Origin: Heloderma charlesbogerti
Taxonomy: Eukaryota > Chordata > Lepidosauria > Squamata > Helodermatidae
DNA: 64,000 bases
NCBI GenBank assembly: GCA_026122225.1
Contig: JANEZZ010001956.1
Coordinates: 1,800,501-1,864,500, forward strand
Reading direction: 5' to 3'
Made by a program: the position numbers and the translations under genes. Within the stretch, counting starts at the first letter, position 1. Each line of letters opens with the position of its first letter. Shown piece by piece: positions 51,188 to 61,813 of the stretch. The notes under the pieces were generated by a model, which saw only the letters and a list, made by a program, of their open reading frames with translations, was not told the origin of the DNA and searched no databases.

Positions 51188-52150
51188 CGGTTAGGCCTCT
51201 CCATGTGTACGTTGTCCATCTGGAAGTGCAATCCTTCAAACTTGCATTGGATTGCGCATTTTCAGATTTGTTTGGGTCTCTTCAGTATTACAGTTAGGCC
51301 TTCCTGTACACATCCTTGGGGAGCACGGACGTTCAAGAGAGCCATGAAGTCAATGGTGAACTCTTGGCTTCCTGCCATCTCGGGGACTCAGCGTCGAGTA
51401 ACCCTTCACATTGAATTACACTGGATTGCTGCAATGCCTGTACTGAAGATGGTTTAAGAGCAGACCTTTTCTGCTCCATTTTGTCCTGTTTTTGGCATTC
51501 TCTTCATGCCAAAAACATGAAGCTTGAAGATATTCTCTTAAAAGGAAAGATGTTAGCATATTGATCCTCAGATCTGCAAGTGAAGGCGAAAATCCCCGAC
51601 CGTGGTGATGACTCATAACGATTATGGGATGCTTTTTAATGAGCACTTAAAAATAGCAGTTTCATTGAACAATCACATATTTGACTTGCAAACCCTTTAT
51701 GAAGGACTGGGGCGGGGGTGGGGGTTGAACTTCTGAAAAACGGACAGAGCTCTATTTTTTCACATCACAGAAGGTGCAATCATTCACTTCTAAGCACTAC
51801 TGAGAGTGCATTCTCTTTCAAAGAAATTTAGTAGTAAATGGAGACAAACAAAAAACCCGACCTGCAGATTTTTGAAGCTGATCTTTAGGCATCTCTGATT
51901 AAAATATGTTTTATTTATTTTGTTAGATGTTCAATATTTTCTATGAATTTATAAAGACTTTAAAAGCCAAAGCCAACTTTAGATGCATTACAGATTTACA
52001 TGATTCATACCCATTATGCATTTTATTTTCATAATGCAAAAATGCCATACAATGAGGACACATTTTTATTGCACTGTAAGGATAGTTGTGTATGTTGGAA
52101 TATTGTTCAATTTTATGTTAATTAAAATAAGTTTTTATCAAAGGTCTTGT
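51188..52150 (+). other. PDE8A: Probable PDE8A 3' UTR
   Basis: Sequence after the stop is free of recognised repeats for about 950 bases. ATTAAA-type signals lie at 51898-51903 and 52121-52126, the latter followed by a T- and GT-rich stretch. Which is used is not visible; the end is an inference. Confidence 0.55.
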
Positions 52151-52429
52151 TGGTGCAGCGTAAAGGGAAATGAAATTGATATATTGCACTGGTACCAGAG
52201 TTGGACTGTGATCCTGAGTGCATCGGCTGGCATCAGTGCCAATTATTGGTACCAACCTTCGCACAGCTGGTGGGGGGCCTGGCAGGCGGGGAAAAAGCTA
52301 GCCAGTGCAACCCACAACCACCTCACCTATGTTTTTGCAAAGCCCCTACATAGATGGATTTTTCTGTGGTCACAATCCACAGAATTGTGGTTCTGTTTTT
52401 GTGAGGATCACACACTGTAAGGCTCTCGC

Positions 52430-52975
52430 CAGGATGATCGACACAGCAAATAACTGTGTCATTCCGTTCACACAAATGACATTGCGTTCGCAGAAACTCG
52501 GCTTTGAACTATGTGCAAGAGAAGAATCAAACTGAAGTTACGTTTGCCCAAGCACGGTTGCGCAAGCAGTTTTGCATTACGCTTGCTCAACCTGCTGTGC
52601 AACCCGTTGTGGGACCACTTCCGCATTCTGCTTGAGTTATGCAACTGCTTACACTCGTTGCGCAATGTGCTGTGCAACCGGCTGCGCAACTCTTTGCACC
52701 TTGTTGTGCTACCTCCAGTACCAGAGGCAGTGAGCCTATGTACACCAGTTGCTGGGGAACATGGGCGGGAGGGTGCTGTTGCACTTATGTCCTGCTTGTG
52801 GGTTTCCCATGGGCAGCTGGTTGGCCACGGTGTGAACAGAATGCTGGACTAGATGGACCCTGGGTCTGATCCTCTTCTTCTGTTCTTATGTTATGTTTTT
52901 AACCGGTCGCGCATCTGCTTGTACAGCCGGTTGTGCAAGAGTAATGGGCAACCACTTGCACAATGGAAAGATTCA
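52430..52975. repeat. TTGCGCAA-rich repeat interrupted by a CR1 tail
   Basis: 52430-52690 and 52900-52975 contain many variants of TTGCGCAA (GGTTGCGCAAGC, GTTGCGCAATG, GCTGCGCAAC, GGTTGTGCAAG, CTTGCACAATGG). A CR1 3' tail at 52695-52895 (TACACCAGTTGCTGGGGAAC, ATGCTGGACTAGATGGACC) splits it. Confidence 0.55.
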
Positions 52976-53319
52976 GCAGCGCTCCCCTAGTGCTATTTGA
53001 TTTTGTGGAATGACACTGTTGGATACTGCTCAGTGAAGGCCTAATTATATTCAAGTAATACCTATATTGTACTAATGTAAACAGGTGGAAATGTAGTCTT
53101 ACATAGAAATCCCAAATAACAATGGACAGCAGAAAAGATTAAAGTTGCACTCCAACAACATCTGGAGGACCACACATTTTCCATCCCTGATTTAATCTTT
53201 ATAGCAATTTAACAAGTTCATATATCGACTATAGATCACCAGGAGAAAGTCCATTTCAGCGATAAGTCTTTATCACTTTCATGCAAATGAGGGCTTCTAA
53301 TTCCTCCATGATTTATCCT

Positions 53320-53400
53320 TGATCACACCCTTCCCCAACCTGGTGCCCTCTAAATGTGTTGAACTATAACTCCCAGAATCTCCCAGCCAGCCAGGGGGGG
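53320..53400. repeat. Half R1 MITE
   Basis: CACCCTTCCCCAACCTGGTG, CCCTCTAAATGTGTTGAAC and ATAACTCCCAGAATCTCCC: the left arm only. Confidence 0.6.
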
Positions 53401-53668
53401 AAGTCTGCTTTATCAGAGTCCAGCTTGAATTGGATATTGAAGGGGTCATTATCAATGTCTCTATGTTGACAATATTGTCATTTAATACAAAACATTCCCG
53501 GGTGCCTAGACTTACTGTTATAAGATCAAGGGTTACGTGTAGCACACGTATTGACTGCTTTAGTTGTTAAGATATTTTAATAAATTAGCATGAGCTTTTG
53601 TGGGTTACAACCCACTTCAACAGATGCTGTAAGTGGAACTGGAGGCTTTGAGTCTGAACAGACAGTTT

Positions 53669-53792
53669 GGGTGCAATCCTATGCAGGTTTAGATGGGGGA
53701 AAAGTCCTACAACTCCCAGCATGCCCAGCTGGCTGGAGCATGCTGGGAGTTGTAGGACTTTTTTCTGTCTAAACCTGCATAGGATTTCACCC
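53669..53792. mobile_element. R2 palindromic MITE
   Basis: GGGTGCAATCCTATGCAGG...CCTGCATAGGATTTCACCC with TTAA at 53793-53796. Inner arms GTCCTACAACTCCCAGCATG and CATGCTGGGAGTTGTAGGAC are perfect complements. Confidence 0.8.
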
Positions 53793-54014
53793 TTAAACAG
53801 GTAGATCTGTAGCAAGCATTCCATTCGCTTAAAGCAATACTTAGAAACCACAAAGTGCACTAGAAGTCTTTATAACATGCATAGAAACCATAGTCCCTAT
53901 TCCAGTCCTGATCAACACAATCAAATGTCCTTATCTCTTGTCCTGCAATCTCGCGTTCCGAGCAAATCTGATTTCAATTTCTTTAGAAACACCACCCATT
54001 ATAAGATACCATAG

Positions 54015-54125
54015 GTCAGCCGTCTTCAACCTGCCTTCCCCATGGCCATTGGCCATGCTGACTGGGAATGATGGGAGTTGCAGTCCAAACACAGCAGGAG
54101 GACACCGGGTTGAGGATAGTTGCTG
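54015..54125. repeat. R1-type palindromic MITE, partly eroded
   Basis: GTCTTCAACCTGCCTTCCC, GGCCATTGGCCATGCTGAC, GATGGGAGTTGCAGTCCAAA and CACCGGGTTGAGGATAG. Confidence 0.65.
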
Positions 54126-54582
54126 TAGGTCATCTAACGTAAAGAATAAAGGAGTCAGTTCTGATAGAGCTTATAACAGAATGAGACCCTCTATTATTAA
54201 TGGGCCTTTCAAATGTGAAAAGTGCTCTTGTTGAACATGATCTTTACAGTTAGAACAATCCTAAAGATCGTAAGGTTCTCATTCTGAGAGATTTTACTGA
54301 CTGTCAGTCAACAAATGTAATTTATGTTAATTTGATGCCCTTGTTCATATGTATATGTAGGACAAAGAAACAGCTTTGAAATCATGAATTAGTGATGGCG
54401 GGCATAAGATCAGAACGAAAACACTTGAAGCTCCATTGTCTCCTCATTTGTGTGGGTATAATAATAATATGTTTGAGGATTTAAGGCAGTGATGAAGAAC
54501 GTGCGGTCCTTCAGATGTTGTCCCCTAGCCAATATAGAAAGCAGATGGAGGTAGATCACAACGAAGAGAAACAAGATCTCAG

Positions 54583-54705
54583 GATGCAAGACTGAATTTA
54601 TTGTGAGAAGCCTGGTGCGTTTCGGTGTTTTTAAGAAAAGAAAAATAGGGCAGGGAGAGGCCGAAATGTGTTGGGCTTCTCACAGTAAATTCAGTCTTGC
54701 ACCCA
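54583..54705. repeat. Imperfect hairpin, arms about 45 bases
   Basis: GCAAGACTGAATTTATTGTG and AGAAGCC...GTTTCGG on the left are complementary to CCGAAATG...GGCTTCTCAC and AGTAAATTCAGTCTTGC on the right. It lies inside a split R1-like repeat (about 54485-54760), so it is probably a small foldback insertion. Confidence 0.7.
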
Positions 54706-55009
54706 GTGGTGAAGGATAATAGGAGTTGCAGTCCCATCTCCAGGGCTACATGTGCCTCATCCATGATTTAACGTTTATAACAATTGAATGAGTTCATCTA
54801 TCAATCTAAAGAGGACAAGACCCTCCTGTGATACTTTCCCCGATGGGAAGCACGTTGGATTTTTACCCTGCCAACAGTTAGCCCTAATGGACTGAATGAG
54901 AAATTTGATTTATCAGCATATTTATAATACGTTCAGGGTCATAATGTCTGTTTCCTCTTGAATTTTTGATGGGTGTAACTTCCATTGTTCCTTTAAAAAT
55001 GTCTGGTAT

Positions 55010-55175
55010 AAGATATTGTCCCTTTAAGGGAACAGCTGAAGGTTGTTACAGCTGGTATAAATTGAGATAAATTCTGCCCAGGTTTGTTCTTTCCTTGGGC
55101 TTGTGGAGTGAAGACAGACAACTTGTTTTTGATGGAGAGATGGATGCGCAGTCTCTAACAAATATGTGGTAAGTA
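55010..55175 (+). promoter_or_regulatory. TATA-like motif followed by a strong splice donor (LTR- or promoter-like)
   Basis: TGTCCCTTTAAGGGAACA at about 55017, GGTATAAATTG at about 55053, and GTGGTAAGTAAAAC with a consensus donor at about 55169. Spacing suits a TATA promoter and a short first exon, or the right part of an LTR. No open frame of note follows. Weak evidence. Confidence 0.25.
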
Positions 55176-55547
55176 AAACTTTGTTTGGTCTATCTATCAT
55201 GCCTTATTTTGATGTTACTTTGTATATCAAGCAGTGAATATATGAATGTGCATGTGTTAGTCAAAACTAACTTAAGTACTATTCATTTCAATGGGTCTAC
55301 TCTAAGTAGGACTTGTGTTGGATTTTACCTTTAGAAGTAATTACCTACAAAGAGTGACGCTGCAGGTTTGAAGGATTGTATGGCTTATATCATTATTCTG
55401 GGTGGACCAGTACTAACTAATAATTCAGGCTGGCATCTGGCAAAGGACTTTTCCTGAGAAACTGGAATTCATCATTTTCATTAACTTGATAACAGCTCAT
55501 AGTTGAAATGGGCTTTCTACCGGTGATCCATAGTTAGTGGCAGTAGG

Positions 55548-55692
55548 GCCTGGTGGCTCCCATGTCAGTGGAGTAGTGAATCCGCTCTAGGCTTCAGTCA
55601 GAATTCTAAAGGGCTACCTTGGATAGCTCCTTTAGAGTTCTGACTGAAACCCAGAGCAGATTTGCTGCACCACAAAGATAGGAGCCCCCAGC
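55548..55692. repeat. Palindromic MITE-like repeat
   Basis: CTTCAGTCAGAATTCTAAAG and CTTTAGAGTTCTGACTGAA are inner arms; GGTGGCTCCCA and TAGGAGCCCCCA are outer arms. Total about 145 bases. Only one copy is visible here. Confidence 0.65.
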
Positions 55693-55986
55693 CCCAGTAT
55701 CAATTGCTGCTTGGGATTCATATGTATGTAAGAATCTATGGGCTGGATCCAGGATCTATCTGCCATGGATGGAAGGGTTCTGCTTGCAGAAGGGAACTGT
55801 GCCTGAGTTTTGCGGTTCGCCCCATACCACAGCTTACTTGGTTCATTGGGATTCCCTGACCCTCCAGCATTTTCAGGGGCTTGAGAGGCTTTCTATGGGG
55901 ACAGGAGCAGGAAAGTCTGTTTCAGCCAGCCCAGTTGCATGTGCTTCAATCTGGATTCAACTCTATAGGTTTTGAACTCCTTATAT

Positions 55987-56015
55987 CAGGGGTGAGCAGA
56001 CTTCTACCCTGTGGG

Positions 56016-56046
<31 letters not shown>

Positions 56047-56361
56047 CTTCTTTCTTTTACTAGAACAACAAGACCCACCATCTGGAGCATGGTGCAAAAG
56101 ACATACACTTAGAATGAAAGAATTCTTATCCCAGGAATTTGTTTTGTGCGCCAGAACCAAACGAAGCTCCCTGTCCTTCCGCATACACACCTGTATCTGG
56201 TTCCCCTAAGGTTTCTTCAGTTTGGCAGTATAATATTGGGCAGGGTGGAGTCGTCTTGTTATTGCTGTTGTTAAACAATTGGCAGTCAGAAGTATGTGCT
56301 GATCTACTGCAAGTCACTCAAAGATCCCGGTAGATCCGGGTCTACCTTCTGCTTGCTCCTG
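55987..56361. mobile_element. hAT-3 element, full length
   Basis: Ends CAGGGGTGAGCAGACTTC and (complement of the right end) CAGGAGCAAGCAGAAGG. Flanks CCTTATAT and CTTTACAG agree at 5 of 8. A (TTTC)n expansion lies at 56019-56057. The body matches 1823-2125 in reverse. Confidence 0.6.
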
Positions 56362-56381
56362 CTTTACAGTGGTACATTATA

Positions 56382-56559
56382 CAGTCAGGGCCAGAAATAT
56401 TGGAACAAGGATAACTGTTTTGGCAGTTGGCCTCTGCACACCACCACATTGAAGTTGAAAGGAAGCACACCCAGATGGGAGCGAAGTCAGGACTTCCAGC
56501 TGTAATTCAAGGGGTTTGACAAAAGTGGGGCACTAACCATTCAGGAAGTACAGCCAGTG

Positions 56560-56593
<34 letters not shown>

Positions 56594-58034
56594 CGTTGGT
56601 GGCTCCTAAGTAATGGAACAAACCAACATCATTTCAAACTTAAGGATCGCCTTTAATGCCTCGATGAAAATCCTTTGCAGTCAATGGCTGCCTGAAGTCT
56701 GGAACCCATGGACATGAACAAATGCTGAGTTTCCTCCCTCGAGATGCTTTGCCAGGCCTGTACTGCCCCTGTCTTCAGCTGCTGCTTGTTTGTGGGTCTT
56801 TCTGCCTTCAGTCTTGTCTTCAGTAAGTGAAAAGCATGCTCTGTTGGGTTGAGATCAGGTGACTGACTTGGCCATTGAAGAACATCCCAAGTCTTTGCCT
56901 GCAGAAACTCCTGGGGAGCTTTTGCTGTATGTTTTGGGTCATTATCCATCTGCAATATGAAGTGGCATCCTATCAGTTTGGCAGCATTCGGCTGAATCTG
57001 AGCAGAAAGTATAGCCCTATGCACTTCAGAATTCATCCTGCTGCTTTTATCAGCAGTCAGGTCATCAATAAACACCAGTGACCTGGTTCCATTGGCAGCC
57101 ATACATGCCCATGCCATAACACTGCCTCCACCATGTTTGACAGATGATGTGGTATGCTTTGGGTCATGAGCTGTTCCTTTCCTTCTCCATACTTTTCTCT
57201 TCCCATCATTCTGGTACAAGGTAATCTTGGTTTCCTTAGTCCAAAGAATCTTATTCCAGAACTGGGCAGGCCTTTTCAGATGTTTGCTGGCCTTTCTGTT
57301 CTTGAGTGTTCCAGTGGTTTGCACCTTGTTGTGAAGCCTCTGTATTTACATTCATAAAGCCATCTCTTGACTGTAGATGTTCACAATGACATGCCTACCT
57401 CTGCAAGAGCGTTCTTGACCTGGCTAGATGTTGTGAAAGGGTTCCTCTTCACCATGAGCAGCATTCTGCGGTCATCCACTTTAGTTGTCTTCCGTGGTCT
57501 TCCAGGCCTTTTGCTGTTGCTGAGCTTGCCAGTTAATTCCTTCTTTTTCAGGATGTTCCAAACTGTTGTGTTGGCCACTCCCACTGTTTTTGCTATCTCT
57601 CTGATGGGTTTATTTTGTTTCCTCAGCCTAATGATGGCCTCCTTCACTCGCATGGACACCTCTTTGGATCTCATGTTGGGGATTCCAGTGAACAGCTACC
57701 AAATGCAAATGTAACACTGAGAACCACCTCCAGGCCTTCTATGTGCTTGATTGGTCATGGGGTACCCAGGAAACAGGCCACACCTGGCCATGCAGCTGCT
57801 TGTCAGCCATTCGTTCCATTACTTATGAGCCACCAACAATGGGTGTGTGTGTATGCCACTGGCTGTCCTTCCTGAATGGTTAGTGCCCCACTTTTGTGAA
57901 ACCCCTTGAATTACAGCTGAAAGTCCTGACTTCACTCCCATCTGGGTGTGTTTCCTTTCAACTTCAATGTGGTGGTGTACAGAGGCCAACTGCCAAAACA
58001 GTTATCCTTGTTCCAATATTTCTGGCCCTGACTG
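56382..58034 (-). mobile_element. Complete Tc1-like DNA transposon with long inverted repeats
   Basis: 1653 bases, starting CAGTCAGGGCCAGAAATATT and ending with its complement, with TA at 56380-56381 and 58035-58036. The inverted repeats run about 240 bases at each end. In the first 185 bases I count about six differences (roughly 97% identity), so insertion is fairly recent. A (CA)n run in the left arm (56562-56592) is longer than its partner in the right arm. The transposase lies on the minus strand and is broken. Confidence 0.95.
56653..57674 (-). pseudogene. Tc1-like transposase, frameshifted and missing a catalytic Asp
   Basis: DDE transposase that would cut and rejoin its own inverted repeats. 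The N-terminal part (57381-57674, 97 residues) carries the paired-type helix-turn-helix (IREIAKTVGVANTTVWNIL) and the GRPRKTT hook, and ends in TGA at 57381-57383. The C-terminal part (56653-57324) is in another frame. It has ILWTKETKI, where the first catalytic Asp of the usual W-T-D-E-T is Lys (codon at 57235-57237), then MDNDPKHTA (second Asp) and DLNPTEHAF (Glu). A stretch after TLKNRKA looks a few residues short against the family. This copy cannot be active. Confidence 0.93.
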
Positions 58035-58084
58035 TAGGTGCTATTTGTACAAATAGCTTCCTTGTTTTCTGTGCTCTCTGTGCA

Positions 58085-58265
58085 GGAGGGCCCATAGCTC
58101 AGTGGCAGAGCACCTGCTTTGCATGCAGAAGGTCCCAGGTTCGATTCCTGGCATCACCAGGTGGGACTAGCAAGGAATCCTGCCTGAAACGCTGGAGAGC
58201 TATTGCTAATTAGGGGCGACAATAGTGGGCTAGACAGACCTGCTGTAAGACAGCTTCCTATATTC
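58085..58265 (+). mobile_element. tRNA-derived SINE, best preserved head
   Basis: GCCCATAGCTCAGTGGCAGA (A box) and GGTTCGATTCCTGGC (B box) at tRNA spacing, with TTTGCATGCAGAAGG as the anticodon-arm side. The body contains GGGCTAGACAGACC and ends AGCTTCCTATATTCC. Directly after the Tc1-like element. Confidence 0.88.
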
Positions 58266-58324
58266 CTATTACATAGGTCAGTTCTGGCACATGGCTGGCC
58301 CAAAAAGGAGCAAGAGCTCTCTTT

Positions 58325-58450
58325 CAACCTGAAATCATAGAATAGTAGGGTTGGAAGGGGCCTACAAGGCTGTCGAGTCCAACCGCCAATCACTCTCCTG
58401 CTTGAAGGAGAGTGGCAAGCGGTTCTTTGCCAGCCTCCTTTATGACAGCT
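58325..58450 (-). mobile_element. CR1 LINE fragment
   Basis: TCATAGAATAGTAGGGTTGG, AAGGGGCCTACAAGGCTGTC and GAGTCCAACCGCC: the reverse-strand CR1 end. Confidence 0.75.
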
Positions 58451-58845
58451 TTTTAAAGCTCCTCCTCTGATCCAGTGACGCGATGCAGAGGATCCATTGT
58501 GCTTGTGGAACCCCTTAACCTGAAAGGCTGTTCACTTCAAAGGAGAGGGCAGCCCTGCCATGTAAGGCAATGATGGGCAAAGCTGCACCCTCCACTGAAG
58601 TGAACAGGGGGATGTATTGCCGCACACAGACTTCTTCATAGGTGTGCATGGTATATGGGGCTTCAGAGAGGTGCATAACAGCAGCTAACAGATGAAGACT
58701 GGGGAGCAGTTCAGAAGGGAAGCAAACAACCCTACTGTGTGCCTGTGCATATGCACAAAGGGATTCAGTGGGATTACAGCCAGCATTGTTAGGATCAGGC
58801 TATTAGAAAAATATTCCCACTGGGTGGCGATGTCCTACGTTTGGG

Positions 58846-58918
58846 AAGTGTGCATAGTTCAGTGGTAGAGCTCATGTTTTGTTGCACGACGTTCCAGTTC
58901 CAGTTCCTGGCACCTAAA
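58846..58918 (+). mobile_element. 5' part of a tRNA-derived SINE
   Basis: GTGCATAGTTCAGTGGTAGA, TTTTGTTGCACGACGTTCC and CCAGTTCCTGGCACC. The copy stops where the hAT-2 MITE begins. Confidence 0.65.
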
Positions 58919-58926
58919 GTTAAGAG

Positions 58927-59253
58927 CAGGGCCGGCATGGTTGGGCACTGGCCAAGGACCCACCCTCCACTGGCAAGATCCCCCTGGAGTTGCCCCCCTT
59001 CTTCATCATTGCAACCTGCTTGTTCACCTGCCTCTCGCCCTGGCTCAGACAACAGTGGCGGTGAGAAGAAGGCGCACCAGATGCCACTGCCAACTTGCTC
59101 CCTGGCTCTCTGCCTGGCAGGCAAGCAAGCAAGCGGGAGCAATGATGAGAAAGAGGATGAGGAGCAGTAGCAGCTGGTGACAATGGTGGCGAGAAGGTGG
59201 GCCCACTGAGGGCATCTTGCCCAAGGGCCCCCAGGAACCTGGAGCCGGCACTG
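58927..59253. mobile_element. hAT-2 MITE with octamer target duplication
   Basis: Starts CAGGGCCGGCATGG and ends CCTGGAGCCGGCACTG. Flanks GTTAAGAG (58919-58926) and GTGAAGAG (59254-59261) match at 7 of 8. Related copies at 23935, 48915 and 61453. Confidence 0.75.
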
Positions 59254-59499
59254 GTGAAGAGGATCTTGGGTAGCAGGGCTAGAAAGACCTTTGGCAAAGG
59301 ATTTGGGAGGGATGCTACCAGAGTAGAGAGACACCACTAGTTTGGATGGACTGATCAATGAACTGACTTGCTGGCCTAGCTGGGATGTAAAACATAACCA
59401 TGCTATGTGGATGACCCTGGGCAAGCCTTGAGCGCTAACGCTCGCCCACCACTAGCACAGTCACAAGGGAAAGTGTGGAAGAATCTGCTTTCAGGCTTA

Positions 59500-59860
59500 A
59501 ACTAACCACAGTTTGCCCTTGTGTCTGATGGCAACGAACTCCAACTGAGTTGGAGTCCAACAATGGCTGGAGGTCCACAAGTGTTCCACCTTTGGTTTAA
59601 ATCATGGTTTGCTGGAGCAAGCCAAGATCAAACCATAGTTTCTGATCCTGGCTTGTTCCAATAAATTATCATTTAAATTAACCACCATTCCTGGTTCAGA
59701 TGTAAACTGCAGTGAGTTTTAACCAGGAAGGGCATGTTTCTGATTTGCTGTTGGTACACACCAGAGGGGAGAGCTTGAGTGGGCTTATTCACACAGTGCT
59801 AAACTATGGCTTAGCACTGTATCTGATCCAGTCTGATATAAAGCAGTTTTATATGACCAC
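59500..59860. repeat. AACCATGG-type repeat, second copy
   Basis: AACCACAGTTTGCCC, TTTAAATCATGGTTTGC, ATCAAACCATAGTTTC and GTGCTAAACTATGGC occur on both strands, as at 30940-31410. Confidence 0.45.
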
Positions 59861-59879
59861 ATTCTGTGTCAAAGGTTTA

Positions 59880-60730
59880 CCATCCTTTGTTTTTGTTTTT
59901 TAAAGAAAACTTCAACAAGAATTTGGAACTTGATATATTTGTTACCTCTCCTTATAATGTTATAATGAAATATGTTGTGGCTAGACTTCTTTGATACAGT
60001 ATTTTTTACAAAGCTATCTGCAGTCTGTCCTAAAGAGGGTACAACTTTAAATATTTAATGATTGACAGCATTTTATAGCCTACGAGAGCACTGTTAGAAC
60101 TCTTCTGGCACAAGCTTAATTGAAACAAATGGAAGTGGTTGCTGACTTATCTGTTGCTTACTGCAACTACCCTTAATTTCAGTGAGTTTTGTGCAGGAAA
60201 AATGTTTCTGGGAAGGTTCTGCTTTAATTTGTGTGATGGGGATGAACAGAAAAAATGGCACTGAAAAAAAGAACTCCAAGACGTTTGTAAAAGTTAAATT
60301 CCTTTGCACTTTGAACAGAATATTCTAGCAGTTGGCAGATTTTTTCTTTAAATAATTATATTTTAAGAAGTGTCAAAAGTTTTAGCCAATTCCTTTTGAA
60401 CACTTTATTTTTTAAAATTCTCGCACTATTCCATAGACATCTGAAATTAAACAATTTCTTTTTAAAAAATAAGCCATGGAAGCACTCTTGTTTCTTTGTA
60501 CTCAAATGCCAGTGTCCCCTAGCCTCTGACCCAACTTGGCTTTTTATTAATGTTTATTTCTTCTTAATCCTCATTCCTTGGGCAAAAAATACACAGGAAA
60601 CGCTGCTGATTACGTCAGGCACCCGTTGTGCTCGGGTGTGTTGTGAGAAACCCAAAAACTTTCCATCTCCCTAGAAGTTCATGTATATTAATAGCACTAA
60701 AATGTACATGTTTTCATGGGAGGAGATAAA
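59880..60730. other. Intergenic stretch without recognised elements
   Basis: AT-rich, about 850 bases. I see no gene, RNA or transposon here. Confidence 0.45.
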
Positions 60731-60739
60731 TCACTCTGA

Positions 60740-61110
60740 AACATATGGGTACTCACAATGTAGTGTCTTCCTACTCCTAAATCTTTGCCTCCCGTCACTG
60801 CAGTCTTTTAGTCTGGGAGAGGCAAAGTCTCCAAGAAGAAGCTTAGCCCCCTGGGGTCCCAATCCGGCCCTCCGATGTTCCTCAGATGGCCCCTCTCCCT
60901 TTCCCCCAACCACCAATCATTTGGTGGTTTCCAGCTTTTGTGCAGTTTTCTCCCCCTTCGAAAAGTTTAAGATGGCTCTCCTAAGACTTAGTTACTGGCA
61001 GTAGCTTAAAGCTACAATAGGATGGAATTTTTGCTCCAGCCCCTTTTGCTTCACCGAAATGGAATTTGACTCTCGGGATGAAAGAGTCCCAACACCCCTG
61101 CTGCAGATCG
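60740..61110 (-). repeat. Dispersed repeat 'C'
   Basis: Reverse copy: CACCAATCATTTGGTGGTTT, CTAAGACTTAGTTACTGGC, ACCGAAATGGAATTTGACTC and CAACACCCCTGCTGC. It extends further at the 5' side than 11246-11630. Confidence 0.65.
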
Positions 61111-61319
61111 ACAGTGTCCTCTGATATGCTCCTGACATGACCCTGGAACACCCCGTTTTGACCCTGCCTCTTGGTGGGACAGCGATGCGAGAGCTGTCTT
61201 CCACCCTACTGAGGGGACCTTCAGTGGTGTATGCAGGCTCGGCGTCAAGGGTTGGCCTGTTTAGGCACCTGTCAAGGGCCTATACACTAGCAGGGACCCG
61301 CTGACAAAGAGGATAGGTC

Positions 61320-61445
61320 ATGGGTAGGCAACCTGGTGCCCTCCAGATGTTTTGGACTGCAACATAATCCCTGACCACTAGCCATGCTGTCTGGGGCTCA
61401 TGGGGGTTGTAGTTCAAAACATCTAGAAGATACCAGGTTGCTTAC
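61320..61445. repeat. R1-type palindromic MITE
   Basis: GGCAACCTGGTGCCCTCCAG, ATGTTTTGGACTGCAAC, GGGGGTTGTAGTTCAAAAC and ATACCAGGTTGCTTACCCC. Confidence 0.75.
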
Positions 61446-61452
61446 CCCTGGG

Positions 61453-61813
61453 CAGGGCCAGCATCAAGGGTTGGCATGGTCAGGCAAACTCCTGAGGGCC
61501 CACACCCCAGCAGGAGCCCCCTGACAAGAGCCCCTTGGAGTTGCTCCTCTTCACCACGGCAACCTGCTTGTTCCCCTGCCTCTCGTTCTGGCCCAGGCAA
61601 GGGTGGTGGTGAGAAGGAGGAGCAGGAGATGCCATGGCCTGCTGGCTCACCAGTTCTCTGCTTATCAAGCAAGCCAATGGTGGCAATGATGAGGGAGAGG
61701 ATGAGGAGCAATAGCTGGTGGTGGTAACACTGGCAGTGAGAAGACAGACTCACTGAGGGAGAGGGCCCATTGAGGCTGGGTTCCCCAAGGGCCCTCAGAA
61801 ACCTGGAGACAGC
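61453..61813. mobile_element. hAT-2 MITE
   Basis: CAGGGCCAGCATCAAGG at the start and CAGAAACCTGGAGACAGC at the end; body as at 58927-59253. It abuts the R1 MITE. Confidence 0.7.

Noticed and set aside
3044..51187. Gene call PDE8B instead of PDE8A
   Set aside because: Only the first exon leans to PDE8B. The [10 protein letters not shown] segment, the EEYWDF entry and the WKGLD...RPPPE ending are PDE8A-type.
52016..52420. 134-codon open frame after the PDE8A stop
   Set aside because: It starts in the probable 3' UTR and crosses into repeat-like DNA without any protein-family pattern.
58085..58160. Possible tRNA gene (A and B boxes)
   Set aside because: The boxes belong to a SINE head. The acceptor stem does not close, and the SINE body follows directly, as in the other copies.
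58795..59424. 209-codon minus-strand open frame
   Set aside because: It spans a SINE fragment and a hAT-2 MITE; similar frames occur in the other hAT-2 copies.
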